64,000 nt of DNA from Rhizophagus irregularis (taxonomy: Eukaryota > Glomeromycota > Glomeromycetes > Glomerales > Glomeraceae): contig NC_089450.1 of assembly GCF_026210795.1 (NCBI RefSeq), forward strand, positions 1,116,001 through 1,180,000, given 5' to 3'. The position numbers and the translations under genes are program-made. This document shows positions 48,717-60,384 of the stretch, one piece after another. Under the pieces are notes generated by a model. The model made no database searches and was not told the DNA's origin. It saw only the letters and a program-made list of their open reading frames with translations. Positions within the stretch are counted from its first letter, which is position 1; every line of letters starts with the position of its first letter.

Positions 48717-48806
48717 TAGTTATTGGGTAAGGATATTGCAATTACTAAGATGCGAAGCATCTCGGTCTCTCAGATGATATAATATCCTCCCTACCCAATA
48801 AAACTA
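48717..48806. repeat. Short imperfect hairpin repeat
   Basis: The left arm TAGTTATTGGGTAAGGATAT faces the right arm AATATCCTCCCTACCCAATA, AAACTA. The loop contains a second small palindrome, GATGCGAAGCATC. It could be a tiny MITE remnant or a structured transcript; nothing further supports either. Confidence 0.5.
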
Positions 48807-49359
48807 TGTTGTGCTGGTGCTCTGAGTGAAGTATACAGTATATATCTTCGGAAGGGTCCAATTGTTCCTTAAAATATAACGATTATTAATCAAATCCAAA
48901 ATTTAAAAACAGATACTCAACATAATAGTGAATTCATCGTATTTCAATTCTTTTCTATATGTGATGCACAGTGATTTATGATCAAATTTTTTTAGACATT
49001 CAAAATAAAGCAGTATACTTTACAGATATTTATAATCATTACCTTTGACATTAAATTTTATATCAAATTAACCACAAGAGCTTGAAAGTTGCATATTATG
49101 GAATATAATTATAACAATAAATTTGATGACCTTAAAAATATGTGTCATTTGGTTCAGTTGGCTTAATTTTAATAGGTTTAAACCAGTTTTTACGGGTTGA
49201 CTCAAAATATCAATGCATCAATCCGGAAAATAAATTCTGGATCCACATCTGCTTCGTTTTCCGCAGCAAATTTGAATTAAGTATGTCAATTTTGTTGACA
49301 ACTTAGCCACATAGTGACCCCGTTTCTGCTACAAAAATAAAAAGTAACAAACTGGGAGA

Positions 49360-50011
49360 TAGGGATTGGAATCGATTCAATCGAAAATCGAAACCCGAGA
49401 ATCGATTTAAGAATCGTTTCTCAGTAATTTTACAAAAAAAATATTTTTTAAACATTTTCGTGATGCAACGCTTTTGATGATCCCGGCGGCACAAAATTTT
49501 AGGTGGATTTTAACTAAAATACTAAAATAATCTTTATTGTAAAATTTGAAAATTTTTGATTAAAAAGTAAAATGATTTTATTTTTGCACTGAATAAAAAC
49601 CCTGAAAATTAATTAGCTAAAGTAATTATTATATAAAAAGTCAAAAATATATGCGTAAATATGCAGTAGACATTTTTGGCCCGCATTATAGAATTATATT
49701 TAATTCTGGACAAAAGATGATACAGGCGAAATTATCAATCAATAAAAAAATTTTTTTTTAATTAATTAAACATTAGCCACAAATCCCACAATTAACTTGA
49801 TTGGATAATATTTAATTAAATTCTCAATTGTCTAATTGTCCAATATCCAATTATTATTGGTTAAAAAGCCATTCCAATTGTTAAATTTTTTCAAGATTAT
49901 ATTTGCTGCACCAAAATATAAAAAAATTTGATTTATTGGGATGAGATTTGATTAATCAATTCTATTAGATATGATTCAATTTTTGATTAAATCAATTTTA
50001 GTCAATCTCCA
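49360..50011. mobile_element. Possible decayed hAT-like non-autonomous element
   Basis: Left end TAGGGATTGGAATCGATTCA; right end in reverse complement TGGAGATTGACTAAAATTGA. Both ends are GATT-rich over ~60 bp (AATCGATTT, AATTGATT), and the centre is featureless AT. End similarity is only partial and no target duplication was found. Confidence 0.35.
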
Positions 50012-52506
50012 TCTACTGTAGTGTTCCTCATAAGTTGAGTTGAATTGAGTCTCAATTTTTTATATGATAAAATTTGTCCTATGCTAATTTTTATAATACT
50101 TTAACTATATTATTTATGTTATGCAAGTCTATATGAGTCATTTTGAGTCGCATATGCAGGATACTAGTCTACTGGAAAATATTTCTGCAATGTGTTTTTA
50201 TAATTGTTGTAAATGTATAAGGTGAACTTTTAAAATGAAATAAGGTATTTTTGATGATTAGTAGTTGAAATGCAAAATTATAATATAAGTTTTTATTTGG
50301 AAAAATCCATTTATTAAGAGCTTAGATATAAAGTAGATATAAAGTCATTAGTAGGGTATTTTGATATAAAATTTTTATTTCAACTTTTGCTATAGAATTC
50401 AATTGATTCCTGATTAATTAATTATACTGCTTAATTTAGAACTTTTTGCATTATTGGAAGGTAGTTAGTAGAAAAAAAAGTTTATACTTATTATATAAGG
50501 AGAAAAATAAAGGAATAGGAAAAGATGTAGTATATTAATAGTTGAAAATATATACAAATCCTGGCATTTTGCATCATATACAGTAATAAATACAAAAATA
50601 ATAAAATTAAGAATTGTTTAATAAATTAATTTTTTTATTTGAGTTAAGATTCAGATAATGCTAGTCAAATTTTTTCATTCTTTTAATCCAATAACTTACT
50701 TTTTTATTATTTGAGAAATTAATAAAATTATTACATTTATTTTATTCTTTATAAATTATAGAACTAAAAAATAAGAATTTACTAACTTTCACATTTTTTT
50801 CTAAAGTAAAATTTATAAGTATATATTATATATATTATACTTCAAATATTGATTTATATTAGATTTAACTTATTGTAAGAAAATTTCACAAATTTGTATT
50901 GAAATTTTATATTTATAAATATAATAAATAAATTTAATTAATTAATAATAAAGTAAATTTATACTGAAAAATTTATTGTTTAATTATAATTAAAAATTTG
51001 AAAAAATATTATTTATAATAAATAATTTAATATTAAAATATTTATTTTAAATTTTAGAATATATGTAATTTATTATAATAGGGAATTCTTTCCTATAGAT
51101 TTTATTTTTAGAATTTCTTATTAAAAATTCATTTTTGAAGAAAGTATATAGGAAAAGTTAATGTAGAATAAAAAAACAACAACAAAACAAAAGCAGTTTG
51201 AGCTTGAATTAGGAATGAATATATTTACTAAGAAGTTACAATCTATTTTTACTGAGTTTTTGAAGAATATTTTCAAAAATATTTACAAAATTATCAGATA
51301 ATATATTATATACTGAATTTTTGGCATAATATAAAACAGATTTTTCAACCTATTAATGCAAATAAGCTGTTATAATATAGTGCTATAATCTATAGATAGA
51401 ACTATATCAGAAAAGTAAAATACTTTTTATAGCAAACTAATACCTATCAGTATCTATATGAACTATTATTAAAGCATCTTTTCAAATTAAGTCAAATTAA
51501 GTCAAGTTAAATTTGAATTAATTTAAAGTACTATTTATACAGTAGAGTATATCCTATTAATTGTTTAAACTATATTACTTATATTATTATATGAGTCTAT
51601 ATAAGTCTATATAAGTATTATGTGATTTAAATTTAGAATACTACAGTTGTATAGTATTTTTCAGTATTTTTTAAGAAGTTACAGAAAAACAATTTGAATT
51701 AACTAGCAATAATGTTTAAAATATAAGTTTTACAATTGATCAAGATAATAGTAATTAATTAGCAAATAATAGTAGTATTAAGATACTTATTTTAGAATTT
51801 CACCTCTCATTTATATATTAATTACAATCAGTGTTACATTCCAAAAAGAAAAAATTCTTTTAGTTCAATATATATTGAAAAGAAAATGTAAAAGAAAATT
51901 TTACCAAAAAAAAAAGCAAAGGCTGCCAATTTTATGATTAATAAAGTTTTTTTGGAATTGAAAGTTAAATTTTTATAGTAAAAACTTGATTTATTAAAAG
52001 TTAATAGACACCATTAATTTCAAAAATAAGCAAGAATAAAAAAAAAATTGATATTAAAGAAGAGGCTGTACCTTTTATCATAGAATATCAGTTAACAAAA
52101 TCTACTTTAACATATGTTAATAATATTATAATTTATAATATTTTTCAATCTAAAAAAATGTTAAATTGTTATACCATTTAAAAACTTGAAGCAAAGTCAT
52201 TTTCATAAAAATCATATGATAAAAGAAATATATAATGAAGTAAAAATAAATATTATATGTAAACAAATTTAAAATAACAGTATTTAGAACTTTAGATTGC
52301 ACTATTAGAAAACTTATCAGTTAAATAGTATTTTGCTATTTGGTTTTTTCATAAAAGAAAAAAACAAAAGAGAATTTTTAAATTAATAGAAATTAAATTA
52401 AATATATTTGTTAAATATACTTATATATAATTTAAATAATATTATTAATTAATAATATAAAAGTAATAGCATAAATTATATTATTTAATTTTATGAAAAA
52501 ATGTAT

Positions 52507-52820
52507 TTGTAACAGCCTGTTACATATCTTATTTGTAACATCCTTTTTTATTTTTTTTTAATAATAAATTTAATATGTGTTTCACAAATAAAATTTTTAT
52601 ATGCAAAATTTAATTTGGAAAACTTTTATTTAATGTATTTAAGACAGTTTCATAGACAAAATTTTAAGTTATAAGCAGTTTCTTGAAATTTTTTAAAAAA
52701 TTCTTTTGTCTTAGTTACACAACTGATCTTTTGTTTTTGTTTACATTACGCCTAATCTTAAATTTTAATTGGATAAAATTGGGGTTGTTACAAATAAGAC
52801 GTGTAACAGGCTGTTACAAT
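52507..52820. mobile_element. MITE with ~37 bp inverted repeats
   Basis: The left end TTGTAACAGCCTGTTACATA then TCTTATTTGTAACATCC (52507-52543) matches the reverse complement of 52784-52820 with three differences. Total length is ~314 bp, non-coding. TGTAACAGCCTGTTACA is itself palindromic. No clear target duplication, so the superfamily is open. Confidence 0.75.
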
Positions 52821-53177
52821 TAGATTTATCCTAATTTTATTAACTAATACTTTTTATAAAATATTTAATATTAAAATTAATATTATAGTATTAATTTCTA
52901 TTAATTATTGCAGTATTTTTAATAGTCAAGTTATAACTTAATTATTAGCATATGGGCAGATTTGGCTCAACAAAAAATCACTCTGTGAGACATCACTCCA
53001 TTGTTGTCATATCACATAACATATGCATTTGATTGGTTACTAAAAAGCTGTTTTATTACTTAAATTAGAAATAGGATTAAAAATACTATTAAAATAGGAA
53101 ATTCGAAAATTTGTCCAAAAAATGTAAACTGAAACGTGACGCTATGAAGTTTTCTATTTAATACGCGTTTTCACATA

Positions 53178-53740
53178 ATGAAATACATATGTTGCCTTTG
53201 TTCTACTAATCCTCCAAGAACTTTTTCATCAAAAAGTTCACTTTCTTTCCATGAAAACAATATCCACCCAAATAATAAAATAATACCTCACTCACGTCGC
53301 CTAACTTCTCCATCTTTATATGATATTTGCCAATTTAAAAACTCTTTTATTATGCAGTTAAAAGCACGTTTGCAATTCCATAGAAGTGAACCTAGAGCTA
53401 AAACTCTAAAAATGGAACCCTTTTCTGAAGGACTTTTTATTATTTTGTTTTATAATAAATCAACTTTTCAATATTCTCCAGCTCAAAGAAAATATATTTG
53501 CAAATTTAAGGGTACTTAAGGTTATGAACAACTGGGAATTCTTTTTGGTAATAAAGACTGGGGTAGTAAAAGGAGACGTACAGGAACATGCGCATATGTA
53601 TTAATGCAAAATGCGCAATAAACTTATAATGTTACCTTTATTTGGAAGGAACGTATATATAAAGATTCTGACACACAATTGCGTTGTGGTTCAATGCGTT
53701 TTGAATTTAATGTTGATGTAAGAGACTATGTAGAAGGTAA
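53178..53740 (+). pseudogene. Decayed gene 5' part with C2H2-like finger
   Basis: From ATG 53178 the frame reads a possible C2H2 finger, ICCLCSTNPP then SSLSFHENNIHP (C-x2-C ... H-x4-H), and continues to KYICKFKGT and a stop at 53519. The same frame goes on past it as GYEQLGILFGNKDWGSKRRR, has a second stop near 53620, and then FIWKERIYKDSDTQLRCGSM up to a donor-like GTAATATT at 53739. Two in-frame stops in otherwise coding-looking sequence suggest a dead gene fragment. It may belong to the same repeated gene family as 55124-60076, where an N-terminal part is missing, but the strand is opposite. Confidence 0.5.
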
Positions 53741-55123
53741 TATTAAAACTTAATTTTACTTTTATATCCTAATGGTTCAATATATATTTGGTTACATTTT
53801 TTTTAAGCATACAAAGCCTAACTAATTATATGAATTTTAACTTAGAATATCCAGAGAAATTGGTGAAAAAGTTTGATAATGCAACGAAAAGTATAGTATA
53901 ATAAATAGTCAAATGTAAAAATTATCATAATAGAATAATAGAAGTAATAAAAATAAAATTTAAATTTTATATTTATATTTTATTTTTTTACTTTTTTTTG
54001 AAGATCAATTCATATAGAAATTTGTGTATTTGAATTACATTTCATATTATATATACAACAAATACATTAATCTAATATACTATCGTCCCTCCACTATAAA
54101 GGTTGTGAATATGATCTGTTCGTCCTTCTTATCCCCCTTTCAATTATACATTGTCACCTTTTCCCTCTATATTATACTATTGTTTGCTATAAATCCTATA
54201 TTATTTCTTCTTGTGTACTATCCAATCTTTCCTGCCGCCCAGCCTGATGTGTTGATTAGGAGTAACAACAATCTTTCTCTATCTAATGCTAAAGAACTTT
54301 GTTCTTGTTATGTAAGTATTTTCCATTCGCCTACATTTGTCATTTATCTCACAGTCTATTAACAATATTGGTTCATCATTAGGTTATTGTGAAAACTTCT
54401 TTTGGAGATCCCTTTTTGCGCTTCCCATATTTTGATGGTGGAGTATCTATATGACCAAATTGAGACATAAATTTTCAACAAACTTGTAGATGAGGAATGC
54501 AGCAATATACTGTATGTTGATAACGAAGTTTTGATGGTGTTTATACTTAAAGTTGTCAAAGTGGGAGTTGCGAAATAGGCTCCTAAATAATTTGGGGGAG
54601 GTGTTAAAATTAATATTTTAGTCTTGTATATACAATAGATTAGTGAGTAAATACACTATTTTTTTTGTTTTTGTAAAAATGTCCTGTAATTTTGTAACAT
54701 TCTTTAGTGTTATTTATAGTGTTATTTTTGTAACCACTCGTATTTGTACATATTATGCTGAATTTTTTTCTTTTGAACAATTATTGTTTAATAATTATTG
54801 TTTCAATGATATCAATAAATAAAACAATAAAATATAAAAGTATTACACGTAGTTAAAAAAATCAAAATATTAAGAAAAATGCATTATTTTTTATTAAAAA
54901 AATCTGTTTTTGATGATATGCATTTTTATGTTAAAAATACAAACGTAAAAAAATGGATCGGCCAGGTAATTTAATGGATTATTTATCTATTAATCCATTA
55001 GATCAACCGGCCGAAAATGATTTGCGAAAATTGATTAAATATTATTTTATCTGGTATTCTCATAACAAAATAAATTTATTTAAAAAATATATACATAAAG
55101 CTGTTATCATTAAAAAAAAATAA
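53741..55123. other. Intergenic with a spliced-looking relic
   Basis: About 1.4 kb. At 54235-54446 the plus strand reads AAQPDVLIRSNNNLSLSNAK, ELCSCY, a GTAAGT donor at 54312, an AG at 54382, then VIVKTSFGDPFLRFPYFDGG and a stop. It looks like two short exons of a decayed multicopy sequence. No other coding evidence. Confidence 0.4.
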
Positions 55124-56994
55124 TTAAGTTTTAATTTCAATTGATTTTCTTGTATACCTAATTGGTGTATCTTGCATTTGATAATACAATTGCCGGTTTT
55201 CATAATATAAAATATCATGAACTACAGGTTTTTTTGATTTACCCCCACCCATTCTAGTTCCTCCAAAGAATAATCGCACCTAAATGATTATTAAAATTAA
55301 TTATATATAATTTTTATTAATCATTTGACAAATTTACCTGTTGGTGATTTTTTTTTTCGATACTTGATGTTGAAAAATATCGTAATACCATTCCTTTTTG
55401 ATTCAAATATCGCATAAATTGGGAAACATGTTGAGCGAACACATGCATGTATGGGGAGACATCTGTGCGCAAATACATTCCCTGTTGCTGATTAGCACTA
55501 TTCATAGTACCAATAGTAGGACGACAAAAATTATGAATCCACTATTTTGCGTCAGCTTCAAACTGATCAATTTCCAAATCTGTTATTGATTTTTGGCGAA
55601 TTATTTTGTAAAGCCGATAAAATTCACGCCAAAGCTGTTCAATTTCTTGTCCTCTTGTAGATTGTCGTCCAAAAAGATGTGCCACTTGAAATTCTTTCAG
55701 TATTTTTTTCTTGTCAGGACCCATAAGAGATGTCCACTCCCATTTTCCATTTTTTGTAGTAGGCAGATAGAATTCAAAATGAATGTGAAGTCTTTTCATC
55801 TCTGTAATTATCATTGGCTGCACATTATTTGCAAAATCTTTATGCTTCATAAGTTCATAAAATAAACATTGAAAGAGTACATCAGAAATTCGTAACATGA
55901 GATGCAACTCATCAGGGATCCAATTATTTTGATCAAGTGCTTGAAAAAGCATTGTGTTTTTGCATCCTATAATAATTTTCAATTATTGTTAAAATCATTA
56001 AATATATAATGAAAAAAAATCATATAACTATTTATTAAAAAATAACAAAAATACATTTTATATACCACGTGTATTTCTTGAATTTACCCATACTAAATCC
56101 ATGTTATATCGTTAATCTTTATGGCAATCACAATATAAACAGAAATAATTGGATGTCGGTGCATTAATTCCTAAGGCTAAGGCTACAAATTTCCAATCAC
56201 CTGAAAAAAAAAATTCAACTGGCCAAATTGTATTATTTGAAGCCTTATATCCATTTGTTTTTAATTGTTCAAGTTCTTGTAAAAATATGGCTGATACTGT
56301 AGATAAGGAATCATAAGATTCTTTTCCTATATATAAGCAAATGCTGTAATAAAAAAACTTTAAATTAATAATTAATTTATAAATCATAAATCATAAATTA
56401 AAAAATATGTTAATATTACCTGTATTGATGTGTAGGATTCAAAACCATTTCACCTTCATTAAGAATGCACATAGTAAGTATAACATGTTTTTGCTTGCGC
56501 CCCACATTTCTTCCATCTCCACTTATTCTTATATTAATTTTATTACCAATTTTTAATACAGGAGATGTTGAAGTGGCCAAGATTGGAACTATAATATCTA
56601 ATAGAGATGTAATAGAACGGTAAGCACCATTTCCCACTTCTTCATCATCAAATTCTACTTCACTGATATTTTGCTGACTATCATCTCCATAATTATTAAT
56701 AGCAGTACTACAAATATTAAATGATTTAATGGGGACAAGTATTTTCATTGATTTTGTAATTTCATTTCGGCGTTTTTCAATTACATGTTCTCTTGTTAAA
56801 TTAGGAATAGCTTGTGCTAATCTGCGATACCCATCACGTGAAATTAATGTTTCATCACATGCACGAACAATTGAATCTAAATGTTTAATGTCATCATCAG
56901 CTGCATTATTAAAATCAAAATGTAATTCAACAATTTCACCATTAATCCTAAGTATTATTGATTCAACAGTTGCAATAATTTCTTCAGATGTAGA

Positions 56995-59626
56995 TAGTGT
57001 TCCGAACGGATCGAATCAGATCGGATTTGAGATGAATCCGATCTGATCCGAATTCGGATCAAAAAAAGTTGGATTTGATCTGATCCAAATTCGGATCAAA
57101 AATAATTGGATCCGATCCGATCTGAATCCGAAATGAGCTTGATTCGATTCGGTCTGAATCCAATTCGGATAAAACCGATCCGGTCCGAATCCGATCTGAA
57201 TCAGAAGTTAAAAAAACGTTTCGCAACGTTTTTTTAAAGATTTATTTAATAAAAAACGTTGCGAAACGTTTTTTATTTCAATTTAAACGAAAAAAAACCG
57301 TTGCGAAACGGTTTTTTAACGAATTTAATAAAAACTGTTGCGAAACGGTTTATTTAATTAAAAAGAACCGTTTTGCAACAGTTTTTTAAATTGTTTTAGT
57401 ATAAACCGTTGCGAAACGGTTTATTTAATTAAAAAGAACCATTGCGAAATGGTTTATTTAATTAAAAAGAACCGTTTTGCAACGGTTTTTTAAAATATTT
57501 TAGTATAAACCGTTGCGAAATGGTTTATTTAATTAAAAAGAACTGTTTCGCAACGGTTTATTTAACTAAAAAGAACCGCTTTTGCAACGGCTTTATTTAA
57601 CTAAAAAGAACCGTTTTGCAACTGGTTTATTTAACTAAAAAGAACCGTTTGCAACGGTTTATTTAACTAAAAAGAACCGTTTTGCAACGGTTTATTTAAC
57701 TAAAAAGAACCGTTTTGCAACGGTTTATTTAACTAAAAAGAACCGTTTTGCAACGGTTTATTTAACTAAAAAGAACCATTTTGCAACGGTTTATTTAACT
57801 AAAAAGAACCGTTTGCAACGGTTTATTTAACTAAAAAGAACCGTTTCGCAACGGTTTATTTAACTAAAAAGAACCATTTCGCAACGGTTTATTTAACTAA
57901 AAAGAACCGTTTCGCAACGGTTTATTTAATTAAAAAGAACCGTTTCGCAATGGTTTTTTAAATTGTTTTAATAAAACCGTTGCAAAACGGTTTATTTAAC
58001 TAAAAAGAACCATTTCGCAACGGTTTTTTAAAATATTTTAATATAAACCGTTGCGAAACGGTTTATTTAACCAAAAAGAACCGTTTTGCAACGGTTTTTT
58101 AGATGATTTTAATAAAAACCGTTGCGAAACGGTTTATTTAATTAAAAAGAACCGTTTCGCAACGGTTTTTTAATGATTTTAATGTAAACCGTTGCGAAAC
58201 GGTTTATTTAACTAAAAAAAAACCGTTTCGCAACGGTTTTTTTAACAATTTTAATATAAACCGTTGCGAAACGGTTTATTTAATTAAAAAGAACCGTTTC
58301 ACAACAGTTTTTTTAACAATTTTAATATAAACCGTTGCGAAATGGTTTATTTAATTAAAAAGAACCATTTCGCAACGGTTTATTTAACTAAAAAGAACCA
58401 TTTCGCAATGGTTTATTTAACTAAAAAGAACTGTTTCGCAACGGTTTATTTAACTAAAAAGAACCATTTCGCAACGGTTTATTTAACTAAAAAGAACCGT
58501 TTCGCAACGGTTTATTTAACAAAAGAACCGTTTCGCAAGCGGTTTATTTAACTAAAAGAACCGTTTCGCAACGGTTTATTTAACTTAAAAAGAACCGTTT
58601 CGCAACGGTTTATTTAACTAAAAAGAACCGTTTCGCAACGGTTTATTTAATTAAAAAGAACCGTTTCGCAACGGTTTATTTAACTAAAAAGAACCGTTTC
58701 GCAACGGTTTATTTAACTAAAAGAACCGTTTCGCAACGGTTTATTTAACTAAAAAGAACCGTTTCGCAACGGTTTATTTAACTAAAAAGAACCATTTCGC
58801 AACGGTTTATTTAACTAAAAAGAACCATTTCGCAACGGTTTATTTAACTAAAAAGAACCGTTTCGCAACGGTTTATTTAACTAAAAAGAACCGTTTCGCA
58901 ACGGTTTATTTAACTAAAAAGAACCGTTTTGCAACGGTTTTTTTAACGATTTTAATATAAACCGTTGCGAAATGGTTTATTTAATTAAAAAGAACCGTTT
59001 CGCAACGGTTTTTAAAGTGTTTTAATATAAACCGTTGCGAAACGGTTTATTTAATTAAAAAGAACCATTTTGCAACAGTTTTTTAAATTATTTTAATATA
59101 AACTGTTGCAAAACGGTTTATTTAACTAAAAAGAACCGTTTCGCAACGGTTTTTTAAATTATTTTAATATAAACCGTTGCGAAACGGTTTATTTAACTAA
59201 AAAGAACCGTTGCGAAATGGTTTATTTAACTAAAAAGAACCGTTGCGAAATGGTTTATTTAACTAAAAAGAACCGTTTCGCAACGGTTTTTTAAATTATT
59301 TTAATATAAACTGTTGCGAAACGGTTTATTTAACTAAAAATAACCGTTTCGCAACGGTTTTTAATTGTCTTAATAAAAAACGTTGCGAGAAACGTTTTTT
59401 ATTTTCTAAGATTCTGTTCCGATCCGGATCTGATCTGAATCCGTTCGTATCTGATTTGATCCGATTCGATTTGAATGAATAACTGATCCGATCCGATTCG
59501 ATCTGAAACGGATCAAATTTTTTTGATTCAGATCAGATCACGGATCATAAAAAAGCTGATCTGATCTGATCCGTTTCAGATCAGATCTGCGGATACGAAT
59601 CAGATCGGATTTTTTTCAGAACACTA
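56995..59626. mobile_element. Non-autonomous hAT-type element with a hairpin satellite core
   Basis: Begins TAGTGTTCCGAAC and ends GTTC-type inverse CAGAACACTA. It is flanked by a perfect 8 bp duplication GATGTAGA (56987-56994 and 59627-59634), the hallmark of hAT insertion. The outer ~190-230 bp on each side are dense in GATC, GATCCGAT and GATCTGAT motifs (for example TCTGATCCGAATTCGGATC). The core (57209-59402) is a tandem array of hairpin units. There is no gene. It interrupts an exon of the degenerate gene at 55124-60076. Confidence 0.9.
57209..59402. repeat. Tandem array of ~33 bp hairpin units
   Basis: The most regular unit is AACCGTTTCGCAACGGTT followed by TATTTAACTAAAAAG, 33 bp, repeated some 60 times with point changes (TTTCGC/TTTTGC/TTGCGA loops). 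AACCGTT and AACGGTT are inverse arms of 7 bp around a 4-base loop, so each unit can fold. Toward both edges units are organised as larger ~70 bp pairs with ATTTTAATAT spacers and AAAACGTT-type variants. Since 33 is a multiple of three, chance open frames with repeating FATVYLTKKNR appear; they are not genes. Confidence 0.95.
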
Positions 59627-60076
59627 GATGTAGATGTAAATCTATTTTCTTTAAGAATTTTCATAGCTTGTGCTGCAATATCTTTTCCAACCATTGAAAT
59701 TCGCTTATTTTTTTGTGATCTTGATGTAAGTTCATTAAAGGGTCGTTTGCGATTAGCTGGTGTAATAGGTGATTGTTGGGCAATTGTTTCACAAAGTTGT
59801 TGCAGAAAACTTATGTCAAACCCAAAAAGTATTGTACCAGAAATACGTGAAGTAGGCTTATTGCATATTTCCTATAAATATAAAATAGCGTTACTACTTG
59901 GAAAAACATAATTCATATTTTGCGCTCTTGTTAAAAAAAAAAGAAAAATATAATTCTATTGTAAAAATTGTCAAACTTACGTTTAGAAATAAGGAACTTG
60001 CAGCCCCAGCTGATGATAAACTGTATCTTGATTCTTTTTGACCATTTTCATCCATCCGTTCAATGGTATATTTAAC

Positions 60077-60270
60077 TAAGGTTGCTTGCCGAAACTAGAG
60101 GGTTTCGGCAGAATGGCGTACGTGAAACTGCCGAAACTAGTTTCGCGAAATCATCAAGAAATGCCGAAACTGCGAAACCTATCAAAATCGCGAAACTGCC
60201 GTAACTTGCCGAAACTGTTTCGGCGTTTTGGCAATACTTTCTATATGATTTAATTAGAGTTTCGGCATTT
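60077..60270. repeat. Terminal/subterminal GCCGAAAC repeat region of hAT copy 2
   Basis: About 195 bp with repeated GCCGAAAC and GTTTCGGC strings, matching the right end of copy 1 (39300-39495) in reverse complement with a few substitutions. Confidence 0.85.
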
Positions 60271-60384
60271 AAACAATTTATAAGAATAAAGATTAAAGAC
60301 AATATGATTTTTTGTATGTAAATATTTATTTTATAATATTTAATATTAAACTAATAAAATACACGATTAAAAATATAATAAAAA

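Larger units (their letters stand above)
45856..52506. other. Long gene-poor AT-rich stretch
   Basis: About 6.6 kb with no supported gene. Small items: a 29-codon frame at 46514 (MFGPRAKANDPFVDFVPHSS onward, stop TAA overlapping a GTAAAT donor-like string) that could be a first exon; a ~90 bp imperfect hairpin at 48717-48806; and GATT-rich, hAT-like inverted ends at 49360 and 50011. From about 50400 on it is nearly pure A/T. No RNA gene recognised. Confidence 0.45.
55124..60076 (-). pseudogene. Degenerate multi-exon gene of unknown family, cut by two transposons
   Basis: Recognisable exons on the minus strand: 60076-59981, 59871-59627 continuing at 56986-56420, 56343-56066, 55966-55338, 55279-55124. 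The 5' end is removed by hAT copy 2 at 60077. The second exon is split by the 2.6 kb element (56995-59626) with its 8 bp duplicate; the frame agrees across the insertion. In-frame stops stand at 56115-56113 (after CLYCDCHKD) and 55544-55542 (before WIHNFCRPTIGTMNSANQQQ). Segments look strongly conserved (ISGDGRNVGRKQKHVILTMC, FFFSGDWKFVALALGINAPT, NWIPDELHLMLRISDVLFQC, WEWTSLMGPDKKKI, EQLWREFYRLYKIIRQKSIT, RYFSTSSIEKKNHQQ, VRLFFGGTRMGGGKSKKPVV), as in a multicopy family. I cannot name its function; nuclease-like CxxC and D/H motifs (YFCLYCDCHK) are suggestive only. Confidence 0.75.

Noticed and set aside
49303-49494. 63-codon minus-strand frame
   Set aside because: It crosses the GATT-rich repeat end at 49360, with no conserved features.
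58342-58551. Open frame with repeated FATVYLTKKNR units
   Set aside because: It is a direct by-product of the 33 bp satellite, whose period is a multiple of three; it has no independent coding signal.
57209-59402. CRISPR-like array
   Set aside because: Units are directly tandem with no unique spacers, the unit itself is the hairpin, and the genome is eukaryotic.
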